The notes beneath the pieces were generated by a model that saw only the letters and a list, made by a program, of their open reading frames with translations, searched no databases and had not been told where the DNA came from. A DNA stretch of 64,000 nucleotides. Source: Neckera pumila (taxonomy: Eukaryota; Streptophyta; Bryopsida; Hypnales; Neckeraceae). Positions within the stretch are counted from its first letter, which is position 1. Each line of letters begins with the position of its first letter. Shown here in pieces: positions 10,619 to 21,974 of the stretch. Both the position numbers and the translations under genes were made by a program. The stretch covers positions 2,110,501-2,174,500 of the forward strand of contig OZ018413.1 of NCBI GenBank assembly GCA_963969595.1. Direction: 5' to 3'.

Positions 10619-12902
10619 TTCAAAACACAAGGTTTTGAAGTCAAAAATCAACATTAATCCTTTGTACAAAATATGACTATCTATTTCCATTGTAGAATAA
10701 TTGTAGATTTACAATGATGATGACAAAGAAGGAATATTGATATTAAATCTAGAACCAATATGAAATAGCTTTAAACTAAAATTAATGATCTCCTTAGGTC
10801 TTTTAGGCATCTTTTACTAAGACCTCATTGACTTTTGAAATTTGACATGTATGTAACCAATATACCAATAATATAGCTTGAAATTGCCAAAGAAAATTAA
10901 ATTCTAGTTTTCAAATTACATTCTAAGAGAATTCAAGCTTTATTAGTTATATTAGAGTAGGTAAAAAAAAAACATTTTCTTCTAACTTCAAGTCCTATAA
11001 TCTTGCAATCTGTGAAGTTAAAGATTTTGAATATTCTAAATGTTTGGCTCTACATTTCTATTATTTGAATTTCAAAAAACGAACTCCATTGTGTATTAGA
11101 AATCATCAAAAATGGCTAGGGTATTGCCGGATCACTTGTCCTCTTCATATTGTACAATCATTTAGAATAAAGTAGTCTCTTTATTTGCTTTTTTAATTTT
11201 ATATAAATGAACATTAAGATATACTAATGAATGGTGTAAATCCTCAGTTTTTTGTAGAAAAAGTTTTTAAAAATAAGAGGGCTCAAAGTCTATTGACCCC
11301 TTAATTTCCCGCAATAATAAAAAGGAGTTTTATTTCTAACTCACATTATAGTTTTTCAATACACAAATTAGATTTTGTGAAATTCTAATACCACTAGTAC
11401 AAAATCACCTCTCCTAATTATATTAGATTTGGTAAAATTTGATTTCCTTGGATTGTTTTGTTGTCCTTTTTCTATCTAGTCTAATTTCCATTTTTTGAGA
11501 ACTTTTTAAAATTTATTAAATTTAACAAGTTTTAATAAATATTGATAGATTTTAATAGAATCAATCAAAGATAAAATTTCAAAATAACAATTCAAAAAAA
11601 TAAAATTTCACCAAATCTAACATAAATAGGAGAGGTGGTTTTTTGACAATTTCTTTTGAAAAACACCCATTGTCTTTTAGGGACCAATAGCCTATCTTAG
11701 GCTATAAGTATACTAGGTCACTTTAAAATAGCCTACCTATAACTATATGTGCTACTAGGTCACTCTAAAAACTAATAGAGCATCATAATTGGTCACCTCA
11801 ACTATTTATTCTAGCTACATTATACCTTAAAAAAGATTTAAAAAGGCATAAAATCAAGAAGTTACTATGACCACATTTTTTCAAATTTTCTACTTTGACC
11901 CTATTTGAAAGGTAGAAGATTTTATTGTAGCCACTATCATTTAAAACCTTGTAAGTTAGTTTGTTTCACAAGAAGTTGCATACACCATCTTGACTCCAAA
12001 TACATCTTCAATGGCACTTTTACATGCAACACATTTGATAGTCACAATGCTTCAAAAGTCAATCAATAATCACTTGCATTTTGAACACCTAAACTTTGAT
12101 ATTAAAGAAATCTGACTCTAATCAACCATTGCTTTTAAGCACCTAATTGCACTTATGTAAGGTCTTTGAAAATCTTTAAACCTTCTCATGTGCAAGTTCT
12201 TTTCCACTCCTATGCCAAATTCTGAGATGGCTTGTTCTTACGACTCTTGGGCCTTGTCTAGAGTCTCATCACCTGTTTTCACATCAAAAGACCAAGGCGA
12301 TGAATCTTACAACATGCGAATAAGGGGATGAAAGATCCTTGGACTTGCACTTATACACACACCATATGAAAGATACAAGAGTTTGTATGAAGAAAGCTAT
12401 CCAAACTTAAAACACTTTGCACTGTATTTAGAAATGCCTTCATAGTGTTGGCAAAACAGGAATAGAATTTTTTGTAACACTTCTATAGCATTCTATGGGA
12501 TTTTTAAACTGATAATTTGAAAAGAGGATGTGCTTAAATATAAGATTGTCCAAGATTTTAGGGAACTACAGAATTTAAAGAGTGGTAAGGTGTAATGGGA
12601 TGTTAGGTTGGGTAGGAAATTTTTAGCACACAATATTATTTATTAGAATAAAGAAGATGCAACACCTTGTCTTACACATAACCATGCAGGATTGATATTT
12701 ATAAATAGGTGACATATTGAATTGGTTTCAAACCTTATTTACATTTTTGAGGCCTTAAACTCATTTACTTACCACTTAGTTAGCACTACGTGAGAATGAC
12801 GAGTTAGAGTGTAACTTTGAGAATTTTCCAGGCGGTTCTTTTGAGATAAGGCACTATTTTCGTTCCAGACACTCTGCTGTGGCCCTGGGGAATGCCTCTC
12901 CC
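10619..12902. other. Intergenic, AT-rich, no feature seen
   Basis: Long AT-rich stretch without supported genes. The rest of the kinase of which 10423-10618 is a fragment was looked for here and not found. Confidence 0.4.
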
Positions 12903-14405
12903 TCATCCATCGTCAGTGTTGGGAAACCCTAAAAAATGATACTGACCCTTTGTTGACCAGACCCAATTTTGACATTGAAGGTGATTGCATACCGTGAATT
13001 GTGGTTCGTTTGATAAGCTCTTCACTTGCATGACTGATGGCTTCGTTTGTGTTCTTCCCGTCCTTTACACCAAATTGCAACTCGGTGGTGGCTTCTCCAA
13101 TTGTCTGATCCTGAGCCTCATCAATGTTGGAGGCGGATTCTTGCTTTGCTTTCTCCAGAAACTGCGCTCTGGCATCTGCCTGGGGAAAAAAGAATAGGGA
13201 TAAAAATCAATACTGATCATTTGTTATTAAATCAGAACCTCCAACTAATCTTGATGAACCCCGAAATAACTAGAAATACTTAGCCCTGAAGTTGTGAGCA
13301 CTCTGACCAAGCAATAACAGGGTATGCAATGCCTATTCAAGTCACAACATCACTACTGGATTACACACTTCCGATCCAGTGGTTAACTCTACTTGCTGGA
13401 CTCGTATGTTCTCACAAAATAAGTCACTTCTAAGAATCTGAACTCCGCTACATAGCCAAAGTTGGCACTTCAGAGCCGAAGCCTTCTCACAGAAATAAGA
13501 CATGAGTCATCATTCACGCCAATGTCGCAACAAGCTCCACAAAAAGATGGTGGAATTTGACAAGAAAGAATCCAAGTGTAATTGCGCGTCAAGGGGCAAT
13601 TACCAACATTCAAGTTCTACCTTCCAATTCCTATCATAACTCATGCACAAACACGATGCCACTGCAGGATTTTGAAGTTGATGTGGCTCTGTGTAAACAA
13701 TTGGGAAGAGGAGAATTCGAACACATTATGTTGGCCCTTCTTGGTTGCAACCTACTACAGAATTTTATCTCGAAGCTATGCAACCAACGAAATTCCAGTG
13801 CACAAACTCACCCTCTAGGTCAAACTGCAGTGCTGAATTTTGAGGTAAAAAACATTAACTGTTTAGCATGCTTTGAATCGATAGGTAAAGAGTATAAAAC
13901 ACATGCAATGAGGTCTTCAAACCCTTCGATTAAATTTAGCAGATTAGCAACTCATAAGAATTCTGGAAGGAGCATACTTGCAAATCCTTTTTTAAACCGG
14001 TAACCATGTCCTTGATTGCCCATAACCTAATCCATAACCTCATCTTCATCACGCTCTCACTCCAGAACAGAAGCAGAGCCCATTATGTGCAGAAGAATGG
14101 GACAGAAATCGATTTCATACCTCTTCTTTCTCGGGAGACCCATCAGGTTTGGCATTCGGGTAATGCACACCATGCTGCCCAGCTCTGTTCCCTTCCTTAT
14201 GACTTCCAATTCCCATGCACCTCACCCCCCCAATTTGCGACATCATAATACTGCCATTCCCCAAGGAAGCATGAGGGGACACCAATGCGGAATCTGCAAC
14301 CCTAGGACTGATTCCCAAGGTGCGCAAGGGCCTGGCCATGGAGCTCGTTGGCAGCTCCGTGTAGTGGATCTGCCGCAACCTGCACAGCAATGCTCTCATC
14401 CTCAT
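12903..14405 (-). CDS. Predicted mitochondrial small protein of unknown function
   Basis: Inferred three-exon gene, complement(12903..12928, 12993..13179, 14121..14405), 165 aa; phases 0 and 1 close exactly. The N-terminus MRMRALLCRLRQIHYTEL is arginine-rich and amphipathic with no acidic residue before position 17, as in a mitochondrial presequence. A second short basic patch (GGVRCMGIGSHKEGNRAGQ) lies near residues 65-85, possibly around the mature N-terminus. Exon 2 encodes an Ala/Glu/Lys-rich, probably helical segment (ADARAQFLEKAKQESASNID) that recalls LEA-like or ATPase-inhibitor-like proteins, but neither family is demonstrable. The last exon adds only eight codons and is the least certain. 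The donors (GAG|GTATGA, CACG|GTATGC) and acceptor (TTCCCCAG|GCAGAT) are good. The intron between exons 1 and 2 is 941 bp. Confidence 0.6.
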
Positions 14406-17297
14406 CGCTTCACAGCTCACCTACAGAGTTCAGTTCCTCCTCCTTGGAATTGGATTTTCAACCGGATCGCCTGAGAGTGCAGAGCAGGAGTGATGGTGGA
14501 AGCTCAATTGACAAAACCTTTCTAAAACCTTTCTAAAACTAACCTTGACAAAATCTTGACAATACCCCACGACATGAACGACGCAAACTAAACCAAAGGT
14601 CGTAAACTTCTACTGAGGTCTCTTGAAAATTGTTCCTTAGAGTTGAAGTGGTGGTCGAACTTGTCAGAGTTTTTGAGGAACGAACTCAAGGAAGAAGCCA
14701 TTTGCATGGCCATGGTGGGTGGGTGCCAAGTGGCCATGCACGTCGGACAGCCGGCACGACGCCATTCAACTGAATTCTGCGATTGTATTACAGTGGTGTG
14801 GGTCGGAGACAGACCACCAAAGAAGGTCAGGTAGTGGCACCCATAATAAGTTATACTTATTACTATAAAATATGAAATAATTGTTTTAATTGGATTCAAT
14901 TGGCAAGTGAAAGACAATTCCTTTAGGCCTTATGTTTAAAAAAAAAAAAGAAAGAAGAAAAAGAAAAGACAATTCCAATGCATTTTGATATGCATTATTT
15001 GGACATTCTATATGTAAGTTATGAGATTCCAAAGTTGATTGCCTCTAGATGTAAAAAAATTCAATTTTAAGCTCTTGTCGATTTTCACATTCAGATTGTG
15101 TATATCTTATGTCATCAATACTTAGGCTTTCGTGTTGCCTTTTGGTCCAAATGCACGTCCAAATGTAAGTGTTGTATTTTGGGCTATAATAGTTATTGGT
15201 GCAGGTATCCTTTTTCATTTTGAAAACCTACATCTAAAGTTCTTCCCATTTTCATGTAGCAAACTTTAGTGGAAAACCACTCCTTCTTTATATTTTTCAT
15301 GGATTATTTTAATATTATTGAACAAAAATTTAGCAAAAAATATCCAAAATCTCTTCACAAAAGTGAAATTAGGTTGCCCCATACTAATTTCACAACAATC
15401 CACACTATATAAATATTCACTGCTATTAAACAATGATGCATTCAATCTAGAGCCATATGTATGGTATAGATTAGTGCACCAAGTGAAGTTAAATTTTACT
15501 AAGCCTTTTTTCAATTGGCATTTATCTTCAAACCAATTCATTAAAGGGATAAATGTAAAAAACTACCCCTATTTTGTGCCGCTTAAATTTTGTATTTCTT
15601 CACGTCTCCTAACTAATTTGAGGCCTATAATTGCAAATATGAAATCAAAAATTGCAATTTTTATCAAATGTGGCAGATAAAGAACTTTAGTATTTTCTGC
15701 AAGGGTAAAACTCGGGGCAATACACGGGTCAATTCTCCCTGGCCCTCTATGTGGATAAGTATTGAGTTATGAAGTAATTTATCTGAGGTAAAGCAACCTC
15801 ATTGGTAAGGCAATCTAATTTCACTATATTGTGTTAAGATAGATATAATTTAACTAGGTGTGAATTAGAAAGGGAGTGTATATTATAAGGCAATTAAGTG
15901 GGCATCACAATTAGGTAGGTTTGCAATTAGCAAGGGTTACAAATGGTCTTTGTTGCAGTTAGCGACGTTGTAATTAGGCGAGATCTTAATTACGGGTACT
16001 TACCATACCCTGTTGGAAATTACTAGTATCCCTTGAAATTGACCCACCGAATACACCAGTTGATACCCTCCCTCAGTCATCCCCTACCCTTGTATCAACT
16101 CCTCGGTCATCGTGTCTCTCGCTCAGTCTTAGTGAAAATTTTAGTGGCGAGTTGTCGTCTAAAATCGCCTGGTAAAAGGTGTTGGCGAATTCTACTAAGG
16201 GAAAAAGTTCAATTAAAATTTTTTTTTTGCTTGTAATGGACTGATGAGATGGCTGTGGGTGCCTCGTCAGCCACCCCGGCCTTGATCCCATCGCCGCCTT
16301 TGCCACTAAACCCTAAACCCTCCATCGCCATAGACTCTATTTTCGTTTTGTTGTTGTGGCCTTCTGCCTTTCAAAGCGCCATTGTCGCCAGCTTGCGCAG
16401 AGAGTGACATGATCATCGCCGGTCACTCATTTGCCAAGTCTTCAAGCTCCCTCCCGACTTTTGTAGTTGGCCGCCACAATTTTGCATAGTTGGCCACTGC
16501 AGCGCTTTTGATTTTTGTCTGTTCTTCTATGTGAGTGCCGGCTGCAGGCTTGCAGCGATGATTTTGGAAATTGGGGCATTCCGCACGTTGCGTGCCTGTA
16601 CAAGGTACGCATTTGTAGCATTGATTTTGAATTGGCGAATTGAAATTGTGGGCTGCAGGTTTAGGCTAGATTTGAATCGTGAATTCTTCGTGTAGCTCTC
16701 TTTTTCTGTAGGTTTAGGGTAGATGAGTTCAGCTGTTTAGGGTAGGTGAGTTAATGATGATGACCTATTCAACAGCACTTTCCAATTCTAATGAAGAATT
16801 TTTAGTGTGTAATTTTGGACTCTTCGAAATTTAGGAATGTGGTGGGAGGTTTGTGCATGCTTCTCGTACTTTGGCTCATGCAGATTGTGGCCATAAATTG
16901 AGAGGTTTGAGCCGTCTACCACAAATGAGTTTGACTCTTGAACTTTCTTACATTGCTTGTTATTTCCTTCACGTATTCGATTTTGATCAGTGTATTTAGT
17001 ATCATGGCTCCAAACTAGTCCATGATGACAAAGTTCTTGTATGAGGGGAGAGTGCATTCCGTGGGTTCTCAATCTGATGTTGTACATTCTACCACGCAGG
17101 TTCTGGACAGCAGCATTGAACAATTTAGATGCTGAACCGGTGTTTGTTGGCACCTCCAACGTTGCTAATGGAGTTCAGGCCGTCGCAACTTCGCTTGGAG
17201 GTTCGGAGGTGGTCGTGCTTGATCCGCAATTGGTGTCTCCAGCACACAACATGGCCTGGCACGACGTCTGAGCTACGAGCAGAACGGATAGTGGTAA
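14406..17297. other. Intergenic, including the probable 5' part of a hAT element
   Basis: No supported gene. A short direct repeat 'aaacctttct' occurs at ~14515-14537. From about 16060 the base composition becomes more GC-balanced. This is likely the 5' non-coding part of the hAT element that follows, but I could not find a 5' terminal inverted repeat matching the 3' end. Confidence 0.35.
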
Positions 17298-19496
17298 GAT
17301 TCCTGGGCTGCCCGACTGCCATGGGCTGAGAGCGTCCTCGATTAAGATGGCAAAATTTGGCAGGTACGCTGCAAGGTTTGCTTTGAGGTTGAGGGGAGGG
17401 AGAAATTGTTGGTCCCGAAGTTGGATTCACTGTAGAAGCATTGGGGTAGAATGAAGGCCACAACTACGTTTGGGAAGGTTAAGGTAGGGGAGTACTATTT
17501 CTTGAGCAACAATGTGCATGTCAAAAACAAAAAAATATATTTTGCAAAATTGGAGAAGGCTGGGGATACTGTGGTGCAGCTAGTGGCGCAGGGTACGATC
17601 AGGGAACGGAAGAGGAAGATCGTGCAATTTCGGGGCATACTCTGGTTGCTTATGCAGGGTCGCCCGTTGGCACAATACGAGACCATGAGGGACTTGTTCA
17701 AGCTGTTGTTGTTGCCAGACTTCCTGAAGAAACATTGGAGTGCTGCGATGGGATGGGAGATGGCCGACCACCTTGCCATCGCGTTGTATGATCACACCAA
17801 ACAAGTTATATCGAAGACTTGATTCTTTTCCTTGAGCGCAAATGAGGTCAGTATAATAGATCAGCAGTCTTGGTTGTTGATTCACTTGTACGTCTGCATA
17901 GGCTTCAAGAGAGTTCCAATTCTTCTGTCATTGAGTCGCCTTGAAGATGGCAATGGGGCTTCGATTGTAAGGGACAGCATTCAAGGGATGCTTGCACATC
18001 ACTCTGGGCTTCTTGAAGTAGAAGTAGCAAAACGTTTTGTCTGTTTTGGGGCAGATGGGGTGTCAATATTTCAAGGCAACAGGAATAGGGTCACAACGCA
18101 GATGAGAGAACACATGGCCCCGTTCATGTTTGTAGTCCACTGTATGGCACATCGCACCAATCTGGCCATTGAGCCATTGTCTAATTTGCCCATTGTGGCA
18201 AAGGTGGAAGCTCTGTGCCAAGCCATGTATGCTTATTTCAGCCATAGCCCTAAGTGTCACTTAGAATTTCAGAGACTTGCCGACTTAGTGGAAACAGAGG
18301 GACGTTGCATGCTCCGCAATGTCAAAAATGCGGTGGCTTCCTTGCTTGACCCGTTGAAGAGGGTCATGGGGGAGTACAAGACGTTTGTTGCAAAAATGTG
18401 TGAGGATGCCGCTGTGAAGGAGCCAGAGCTCACTACCAAGTAGGCTGTTGCCAAGGAAATAGCTGGGCGTAATTACGACCTACTTTGTGACGTTGGTACT
18501 TTGCTGGCTCTTCCCTGCCTCATGCCCTTACTGGATTCAGTCAATTCGTTGATGAAGTTCGCTCAGTCTAACCATGTATTCGTGAGTGACTACATAGCTG
18601 CTGTAAAAATCTACCAGAGTGAGCTGTACATGATGTACAGTGACAAGGATACGGCATGGCAGAAACTGCATTTTGAGATGTTCCACGACATTGTACACAA
18701 CTAGTCCTACTCAATCAACCAAGAGTGGGTGACGGATCTAAATACTGGGGTGGAGTCTCTTGCCTTTCGCATTGGAGGGCATATTTATCCCGCTCATTCC
18801 ATCTATGTGTTGAGCGGCAAAAAACTCCCGGTGAGTATGGACGACATGGCCTCTTTGATTAACTCTGTGAAGGCTCAGTGTAGGGATGTGGTAGAGATGC
18901 TCACACTTGAGCTGGATGTGCGGTTTCCTCAAGTGGAGTTGATGAATGCATTGGGAATAGTATTCCCTCAATACTGGCTCCAACCCAACTGCGATGACCT
19001 TTTCCCTTTGCATGTGAAGACTCTACGGGCCCATTTTGCAATTGTACGCACAGTGAACTTTGGGACACAAAAGAAGCCCCACTGCCAGGAAGTTGACCCC
19101 ATTCTTGATGGGAGGCTCCTTTCCCTGCAGATGTCATTGTTTAAGTTAACAATGAAGTCGCATGCACAAGGGGCTATGGAGGAACCGAGGGAGCAGAATC
19201 CTTTGACAAAGGTATAGGTTTGCATTGGGCAAAACGCCTTAATGCTGAACTGCTTGTCTGAGTTCATCAAGTTGGCTAAAATTGCCATTTCTGTTGTGCT
19301 GGGTAGCATGGAAGATGAGCGCACATTTTCTACTTTGAGCTTCATGAGGTCCAAACTTCGAAATCGGCTTGGAAGGCATGTTGACACTTGTGTGAAATTG
19401 TTCTCACAAGACTTCTTCACCTTGGAGACTTTTCTTGTGAGCAAAGCGATTACTTCATGGCGGGAGGAGAGATCAAGGCAGGGAATAGATATGTAA
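17298..19496 (+). pseudogene. hAT-superfamily transposase, decayed by in-frame stops
   Basis: One reading frame (17298-19496) encodes a complete-looking hAT transposase with no frameshift. In order it shows a CKVC motif in an N-terminal BED-like region (~17350-17440), then FFSLSANEVS, then VHCMAHRTNLAIE with the conserved His/Cys motif. It ends in the dimerisation signature GSMEDERTFSTLSFMRSKLR. Six stops interrupt it: TAA 17343, TAG 17433, TGA 17820, TAG 18441, TAG 18702 and TAG 19215 (first base given). Each is one C-to-T step from CAA, CAG or CGA, and the flanking protein stays well preserved. The element is therefore inactive as written. It sits upstream of the nodulin-like transporter gene on the same strand, apparently by chance. 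Confidence 0.9.
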
Positions 19497-19956
19497 GCTC
19501 TGTTTCCATTAAAGCGGCAAGTTTGGACTTCTAAATTCTTCTATCAGTTTACTAACTGGGTAGGGGGTGGGTGGGATTGCTCATTGCATCTGGGCAAGGC
19601 CTTCATGGCCGGGGTTCAACTCCCCTGAGCAATAGTTTTCATTGTGAACATTGTTGTGCATTTCTTATGTTGCTCTTTGAATTGCATGAGTTTTTTGTAT
19701 TTCATTGTTGTGCATTTCTTTGTGTTTTGCATTAGCCAAAACGATCACTTTGCAGATTTGCAAAATCGCCAAAACCCTGAACCCCTGAACTGGGAGCTCG
19801 CCAGGAGCTCGCCAGCAGCTTGCCAGCAGAGTCAGAATATTACGAAAATGCCAGGAAAAATGTCGCCACATCTTCCACGCATAAAATTTTACAGTAGCCA
19901 ACGACGCGGTTAAAAAATTTACAAAAGTAGCCAGCAAGGCGACTCTGCCAACCCTG
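19497..19956. mobile_element. 3' non-coding end and terminal inverted repeat of the hAT element
   Basis: After the transposase frame, repeated 'gctcgccag' and 'ttgccagca' motifs (subterminal repeats typical of hAT elements) lead to GGCGACTCTGCCAACCCTG ending at 19956. Its inverse begins CAGGGTTGGC, and a CAGGG start is characteristic of hAT ends. The matching 5' end was not found, so the left boundary of the element is unknown. Confidence 0.6.
19576..19633 (+). other. tRNA-like fold with Pol III box-B match
   Basis: A 58-base segment can form four short stems: ATTGCTCA/TGAGCAAT enclosing TTGC/GCAA, GGCC/GGCC and GGGG/CCCC with a 7-base TTCAACT loop. GGTTCAACTCC matches a Pol III box B. At 58 bases it is too short for a normal cytosolic tRNA and lacks a normal seven-base anticodon loop. 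It is more likely a tRNA-derived SINE remnant, or chance, inside the hAT 3' region. Confidence 0.25.
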
Positions 19957-20859
19957 CGGCAGCGAGTCGCTCGACTGCCCGGAAAAATTAAAAAATTCAC
20001 TGCTCAGTCTTCTCTTTCCGCAGGCTCCGCGCTTCTCGCACTCATTGATCACGAGCATCCAGCCATGAGATTCCACGACCTGCAACGACGCCCCAATCAG
20101 ATCGACCAACTCATGATGCACCTCCGAATTCCTCTCTGAAATGCCCGGCCTTGTCGGCGAGGTACAGAACTTACATCAATAGCCCTTTCCATGCGCCTCT
20201 CTTTTAATGGAAGGAGAGAGAGATCTATCTAGCAAGGTCAAGCTGTCGAGATTTGGCGGCCAACTCCGGCTTCTCGGTGTGCTTTTAGGGTTAAGAATCA
20301 TCTCCTTCGTTACTTGGCTGTTGAATCTTTGGAGTTCAATGGAGTCATGTCGTACCGAGAATAGTGGGAGATTGGAATTCAAGTGTGTGTGTGGGTAGTG
20401 CGTGTTTGTGAGGAGATGGTTGAGAATGGCTGTGGCTGGATCGGGATTTAGTTTGGGTTGGGTTGCTTTGCAGCTGTGGGTTTTCCGGATCTAGCGCTGG
20501 GCAGGACGAATTGACATTCAGTGAAGATTTTTTTGTTGCAAATTGAGACTTTGTAAGATCTTCTCCAGTTTGAACTTTACCGTTTCGACCTTTGCTTTTG
20601 CTTAGCATAGAAGTGCACATGGGGGGATTTAGGTTTGAAGATTTGGGTTTGTTGTGAAGAGGAAATGGAACCCGGCGCTCGTTGTGTATTAATTTTTTGG
20701 AATTGTACTGAATTAATTGCGATTCTTGATCGTTAACTTTCAGTCTTGGATTTTTTTCTAGGAGTGGATTATTATTTCTTTGGATTCGAATTCACCGAAC
20801 CCTAGTATTCGGTGCGGTTTGCTGCTTCCAAGGAGAAGGAGCCGTCAGCAGTTTCGTCT

Positions 20860-20909
20860 CAGAATGTATACGCCGCCGCTTTGACTAGTGCCTTGCTATT
20901 TTGTGAGGT
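20860..20909 (+). promoter_or_regulatory. Possible 5'-UTR exon end of the nodulin-like transporter gene
   Basis: TTTGTGAG|GTGAGT at 20909/20910 is a strong donor, and TTTGTACAG just before the ATG at 21975 is a good acceptor. Together they would define a ~1.06-kb intron in the 5' leader. Transcription would then start in the GC-balanced block at ~20000-20880. This is inferred from splice motifs only. Confidence 0.35.
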
Positions 20910-21974
20910 GAGTTTTCTTGAACTGTGCAAATAAAGATTTGAATTAGATCTGAATTTTTTAAGTGCTCTCAAGAATAAGTGGAACCCAACGCAAGTCGTT
21001 TAGTACATTTTGGCGTTGTACTGAATTAGTTATCAATTTTCAAAGTCACAATGCTGTTTTTTTCCAAGATCAAACACAACCCCATTAAAATGATTTAATT
21101 TCATGAAATCGTAGTTTGGGCTGAGTTTTGAGGAAGTGAATCAATTTTGAGTCACCCAGCTGGAATTTAAGCCTAACTGAACCTCAGATCTGTACTTGTC
21201 AAAGATTTGAGAGCTCGAGGTCTCAGTTGCCCGCTCAGCACCCATCTGAGCACTTGGAATTCCTATTTCTTCATGCTCTAGGCACTTTGAAGTCCTAGAT
21301 TTCGGAGTTTTGGTCTCTTGAATGCCACGTTTTGGACGCTATGAAATCTGCCAAATATAGCCTTACTCTCATGCTCAAAGTGTTCCTACCTTCTAAATTA
21401 TTGCATGAGAAGGTTAAAGTCAAAACTCTTTCTGCGAATGGAATTTTAGCGTGTGGCAGTTTTTATTGTCACTTGAATGATATTATGTGATATTATAGAC
21501 CTAATCATTATTCTCTTAATTTTAACGTTTCATTGATCCTCCCAAAATTGCAATTCGCTCATTTGACAAGAGCGTCCAGTACTAACTGCTTTTGTGTAAC
21601 ATGAAGTGGACTGTGGCAAAGTCAGTCAAAAGTTGTTCAAAGTACGCAAAGCCATGTGCACTTTCTTCTTCTTATCCCTGTCCACATATACAACTTTCAA
21701 TGTGAAATCCATTGTGCTTCTAACGTGGTAATAAGAGCTAGCAGGTGTAGACTGTTGTCCATCCCCTTCCGAATATCGTTGTGAACATTTTTGTGCGTGA
21801 GTGCTTGATATGATTTTACGCTAGGTGCACAATTTCTGAAAGTCGCGGGCGCTTTTATGTATGTGACAATGATAACTGTGACGTCCGCAAGGATTTCAAC
21901 ATGAAAGTCGGCATGGAAAATTGATAACCTTGTCTACGAATCTGATTGTGCTTGTTGGATTTGTACAGTTCAAT

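Noticed and set aside
13557..14003. 148-codon plus-strand open frame
   Set aside because: It lies inside the intron of the minus-strand mitochondrial-protein gene, has no family resemblance, and its composition looks like translated intron.
16060..16260. 5' terminal inverted repeat of the hAT element
   Set aside because: GTGGCGAGTTGTCG-like sequence resembles the 3' subterminal motifs, but no CAGGGTTGGC start or matching 8-bp duplication was found.
19840..20192. Possible minus-strand gene starting near 20192 and running into the hAT end
   Set aside because: The only way to join ATG 20192 to the attractive downstream frame requires a 39-nt intron, too short for plants. The frame then runs straight into the transposon end.
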